Of a DNA stretch of 64,000 nucleotides, positions 62,258 to 64,000 are shown piece after piece (the first letter of the stretch is position 1; every line of letters starts with the position of its first letter). Origin of the DNA: Haloarcula sp. DT43 (GTDB taxonomy: Archaea > Halobacteriota > Halobacteria > Halobacteriales > Haloarculaceae); NCBI RefSeq assembly GCF_037078405.1, contig NZ_JAYMGZ010000001.1, positions 620,001 through 684,000 of the forward strand. The letters run 5' to 3'. The position numbers were made by a program, and so were the translations under genes. Under the pieces are notes generated by a model. It saw only the letters and a program-made list of their open reading frames with translations, was not told the DNA's origin and ran no database searches.

Positions 62258-63052
62258 ATGACTGATTTCGTCTCTGCGGAGTGGGTGTCGAGCCGAGGTG
62301 CGGACCTCCGGGTGGTCGACGTGCGCGACGCCTGGGAGTACGACGGCCTCGGACACCTTCCGGGCGCGGTGAACGTGCCCTTCGACTCGTTCCGGGCGGA
62401 CGAACACGGCGCGGAGACAGACGCCGGCGAGGGGATGCTCCCCGAGGAGGACGAGTGGGCGGCACTGCTCTCGGCGGCCGGCATCGACCGGGAGAGCGAG
62501 GTCGTCGCCTACGACGACCACCACGGCGTCTTCGCCGCCCGCTTCCTGGTCACCGCGGAACTGTTCGGCCACGACCCCGACCGGCTCCACCTCCTCGACG
62601 GCGACTTCTCCAGCTGGCAACTCGAACGGGAGACGTCGAGCGAGACGCCCGACGTCGCACCGACCGAGTACGCCGTCGAGCGGCCGGCGTCGACGCCGCT
62701 GGTCGGGCCCGACGAGGTCGCCGACGCGGCGGACGACCCCGACGCGGTGCTGGTCGACACCCGCGAGGACGAGGAGTACGACGCCGGCCACATCCCCGGC
62801 GCGGTCCTGCTGGACTGGCGGGACCTCGTCGACGACGAGACCCGCGGGCTGCTCCCCCGGCAAGAGGCGCTGTCGGTCCTCGAATCGGTCGGCATCGTCC
62901 CCGAGAAGCGCGTCGTCCTCTACTGTAACACGGCCCGGCGCATCAGCCACACGTACGTCGTCCTCCGCCACCTCGGCTTCGAGCGGGTGGATTTCTACGA
63001 GGGGAGCCTCACCGAGTGGGAGGCACAGGGGCGGCCCCTGGAGACGAACTGA
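62258..63052 (+). CDS. Two-domain sulfurtransferase (rhodanese), divergent paralogue
   Basis: A 264-residue protein with two rhodanese domains. The first has LRVVDVRDAWEYDGLGHLPGAVNVPF. The second has VLVDTREDEEYDAGHIPGAVLLDW and the catalytic loop VLYCNTARRISHTYVVL. The active loop CNTARRIS is different from CRIGERSS in the neighbour, so the two may prefer different sulfur donors. They are a divergent pair that probably shares a control region. It ends 9 bp before the convergent permease gene. Confidence 0.91.
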   Translation: MTDFVSAEWVSSRGADLRVVDVRDAWEYDGLGHLPGAVNVPFDSFRADEHGAETDAGEGMLPEEDEWAALLSAAGIDRESEVVAYDDHHGVFAARFLVTAELFGHDPDRLHLLDGDFSSWQLERETSSETPDVAPTEYAVERPASTPLVGPDEVADAADDPDAVLVDTREDEEYDAGHIPGAVLLDWRDLVDDETRGLLPRQEALSVLESVGIVPEKRVVLYCNTARRISHTYVVLRHLGFERVDFYEGSLTEWEAQGRPLETN

Positions 63053-63061
63053 CCGCGCGGC

Positions 63062-64000
63062 TCAGGTCAACTGCTGCTGGTCCCCGTTTCGCTCGCTCGT
63101 CAGCAGCGACGACAGTTCGACCAGTAGCGCGATAGCGACCGGGCCGGCGATGAAACCGATGATGCCAAGGGTCAACACCCCGCCGGTGAACCCGACGAAG
63201 TAGAGGCTGGCCGGCAGCCCCGTCGTGTAGCGGGCGAGCTTCGGTCTGATGACCGCATCGGGGAGGAAGCCGACGAGGACGAGTCCGAACACGGTCACCA
63301 GCACGGCCCCGGCGATGTCGCCGTTGACGGCCTCCGCGACAGCCATGGCGAGGACGACGACGCTGGGGCCGACGACGGGGACGAACTGCAGGACGCCGGC
63401 GGCCACCGCCAGCGCGAACGCGCCCTGGTACCCCAGCAGCCAGAACACGGCCCACGCCACGAGGAAGGTGCCAAAGGCCGTCGCCGCTTGGAGGACGTAA
63501 ATCGCGTACAGCGTCCCCCGGAGCCGCTGGTGAAGCCGGTCGGCGACGTCGTGATACGACGCCGGGACCGTCCGGTAGACGGCCTTCTTCGGTGCCTGTG
63601 GCTGCCAGAGCATCGCGTAGACGAGAATCGCGAACAGCACGGCCTTCAGCGCGAGGACCGGCGACTCCGAGGCCAGGTCGACCGCGACCGCCGTGAGCGC
63701 CTCCCGGCCGGCCGTCAGCGTGGGGTCTATCTCTATCGCGTAGCTGAACTCGCCGAACTCGACGGTCACCGCCGACGGGAGCTGCTGGAAGAACGCAAAC
63801 AGGTCACGGCGGCGCAGATACAGCACGGCCCCGAGCGGGATGACGACGAGCGTTCCGCTGACGAAGGCGACCCCGGTGGTCACCGCCGCCGAGAGCCGTC
63901 TGTTGAGCCCGTGGCGGCCGAGCCACTCCGAGACCGGGAACAGCACGTACGCGACCGTGATTGCGAAGAAAATCGTCGACAGCACGCGCGCGAGCAGGAC
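63062..64000 (-). CDS. AI-2E-family transporter, C-terminal part (runs off the window)
   Basis: The last 312 residues of a membrane protein whose frame remains open at the right edge, so the start lies outside the window. About six predicted helices are present. The pattern LLGYQGAFALAVAAGVLQFVPVVGPSVVVLAMAVAEA with the later PKLARYTTGLPASLYFVGFTGGVLTLGIIGFIAGPVAIAL is typical of the AI-2E (YdiK/PerM) family, some members of which export small molecules or Na+/Li+. The substrate is unknown. Confidence 0.88.
   Translation of the reverse strand, partial: VLLARVLSTIFFAITVAYVLFPVSEWLGRHGLNRRLSAAVTTGVAFVSGTLVVIPLGAVLYLRRRDLFAFFQQLPSAVTVEFGEFSYAIEIDPTLTAGREALTAVAVDLASESPVLALKAVLFAILVYAMLWQPQAPKKAVYRTVPASYHDVADRLHQRLRGTLYAIYVLQAATAFGTFLVAWAVFWLLGYQGAFALAVAAGVLQFVPVVGPSVVVLAMAVAEAVNGDIAGAVLVTVFGLVLVGFLPDAVIRPKLARYTTGLPASLYFVGFTGGVLTLGIIGFIAGPVAIALLVELSSLLTSERNGDQQQLT

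Overview
The window is haloarchaeal chromosomal DNA. It is GC-rich, its predicted proteins are very acidic, its intergenic regions are AT-rich with archaeal TATA boxes often about 25-35 bp upstream of the start codon (leaderless or nearly leaderless transcripts), and it carries Tat-exported lipoproteins, HTH_10 (bacterio-opsin-activator type) regulators, a HalOD1-like protein, an archaellum cluster and archaeosine-precursor genes. A member of the Haloarculaceae or a relative fits, but the species cannot be named from this alone. About 77 protein genes and one tRNA are supported. No CRISPR array, rRNA or intact transposase was found.

Layout. 2-768: end of a chemotaxis operon (cheC, cheD). 1008-7708: archaellum motor operon arlCE-F-G-H-I-J, without archaellin genes. 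7965-15098: M29 aminopeptidase, 6-phosphogluconate dehydrogenase, a membrane-anchored 2Fe-2S ferredoxin, tRNA-Arg(CCG) with a large hairpin repeat beside it, then four NAD(P)-dependent oxidoreductase genes in a row. 15113-18816: small membrane proteins, an M28 peptidase and hypotheticals. 18912-20864: queD-queE-queC, which make preQ0 for archaeosine. 20881-28525: methylglyoxal synthase, a HalOD1-like protein, an HTH_10 regulator, dUTPase-family enzyme, aconitase, an acetyltransferase, paired haloarchaeal DUF proteins, a NUDIX hydrolase and a rhodanese.

28613-38741 is the most distinctive part. It holds ethanolamine ammonia-lyase large and small subunits (eutB, eutC) with the reactivating factor eutA, a complete four-gene polyamine-type ABC importer, a glutamine-synthetase-family ligase and an HTH_10 regulator. 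No microcompartment shell genes and no eutE/D/H-type genes are present. The eutBCA promoter and the transporter promoter share a 30-bp element (22 of 30 positions identical, same spacing) that begins at the TATA box and reaches the expected transcription start. I read this as a co-regulated archaeal ethanolamine uptake and breakdown system free in the cytosol. The enzyme calls are strong; substrate of the importer, the role of the ligase and the regulator link are inference.

39299-43588 carries an unusual 1033-residue membrane glycosyltransferase joining a processive GT2 domain to a GT-C-like half, and a DUF7260-like coiled-coil protein. 43598-52598 is a phosphate locus: a divergent AbrB-PhoU protein, then pstS-C-A-B, phoU and a second AbrB-PhoU gene; PstA is about three times the usual length. 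52630-64000 is mixed housekeeping: thiE, a glutaredoxin, a short-chain dehydrogenase, a CBS-pair membrane protein, a lipoprotein, a cupin, a large membrane protein, a 59-residue ribbon-helix-helix-like protein, a beta-CASP nuclease, a 39-residue zinc-finger protein, two divergent two-domain sulfurtransferases and the end of an AI-2E-family permease.
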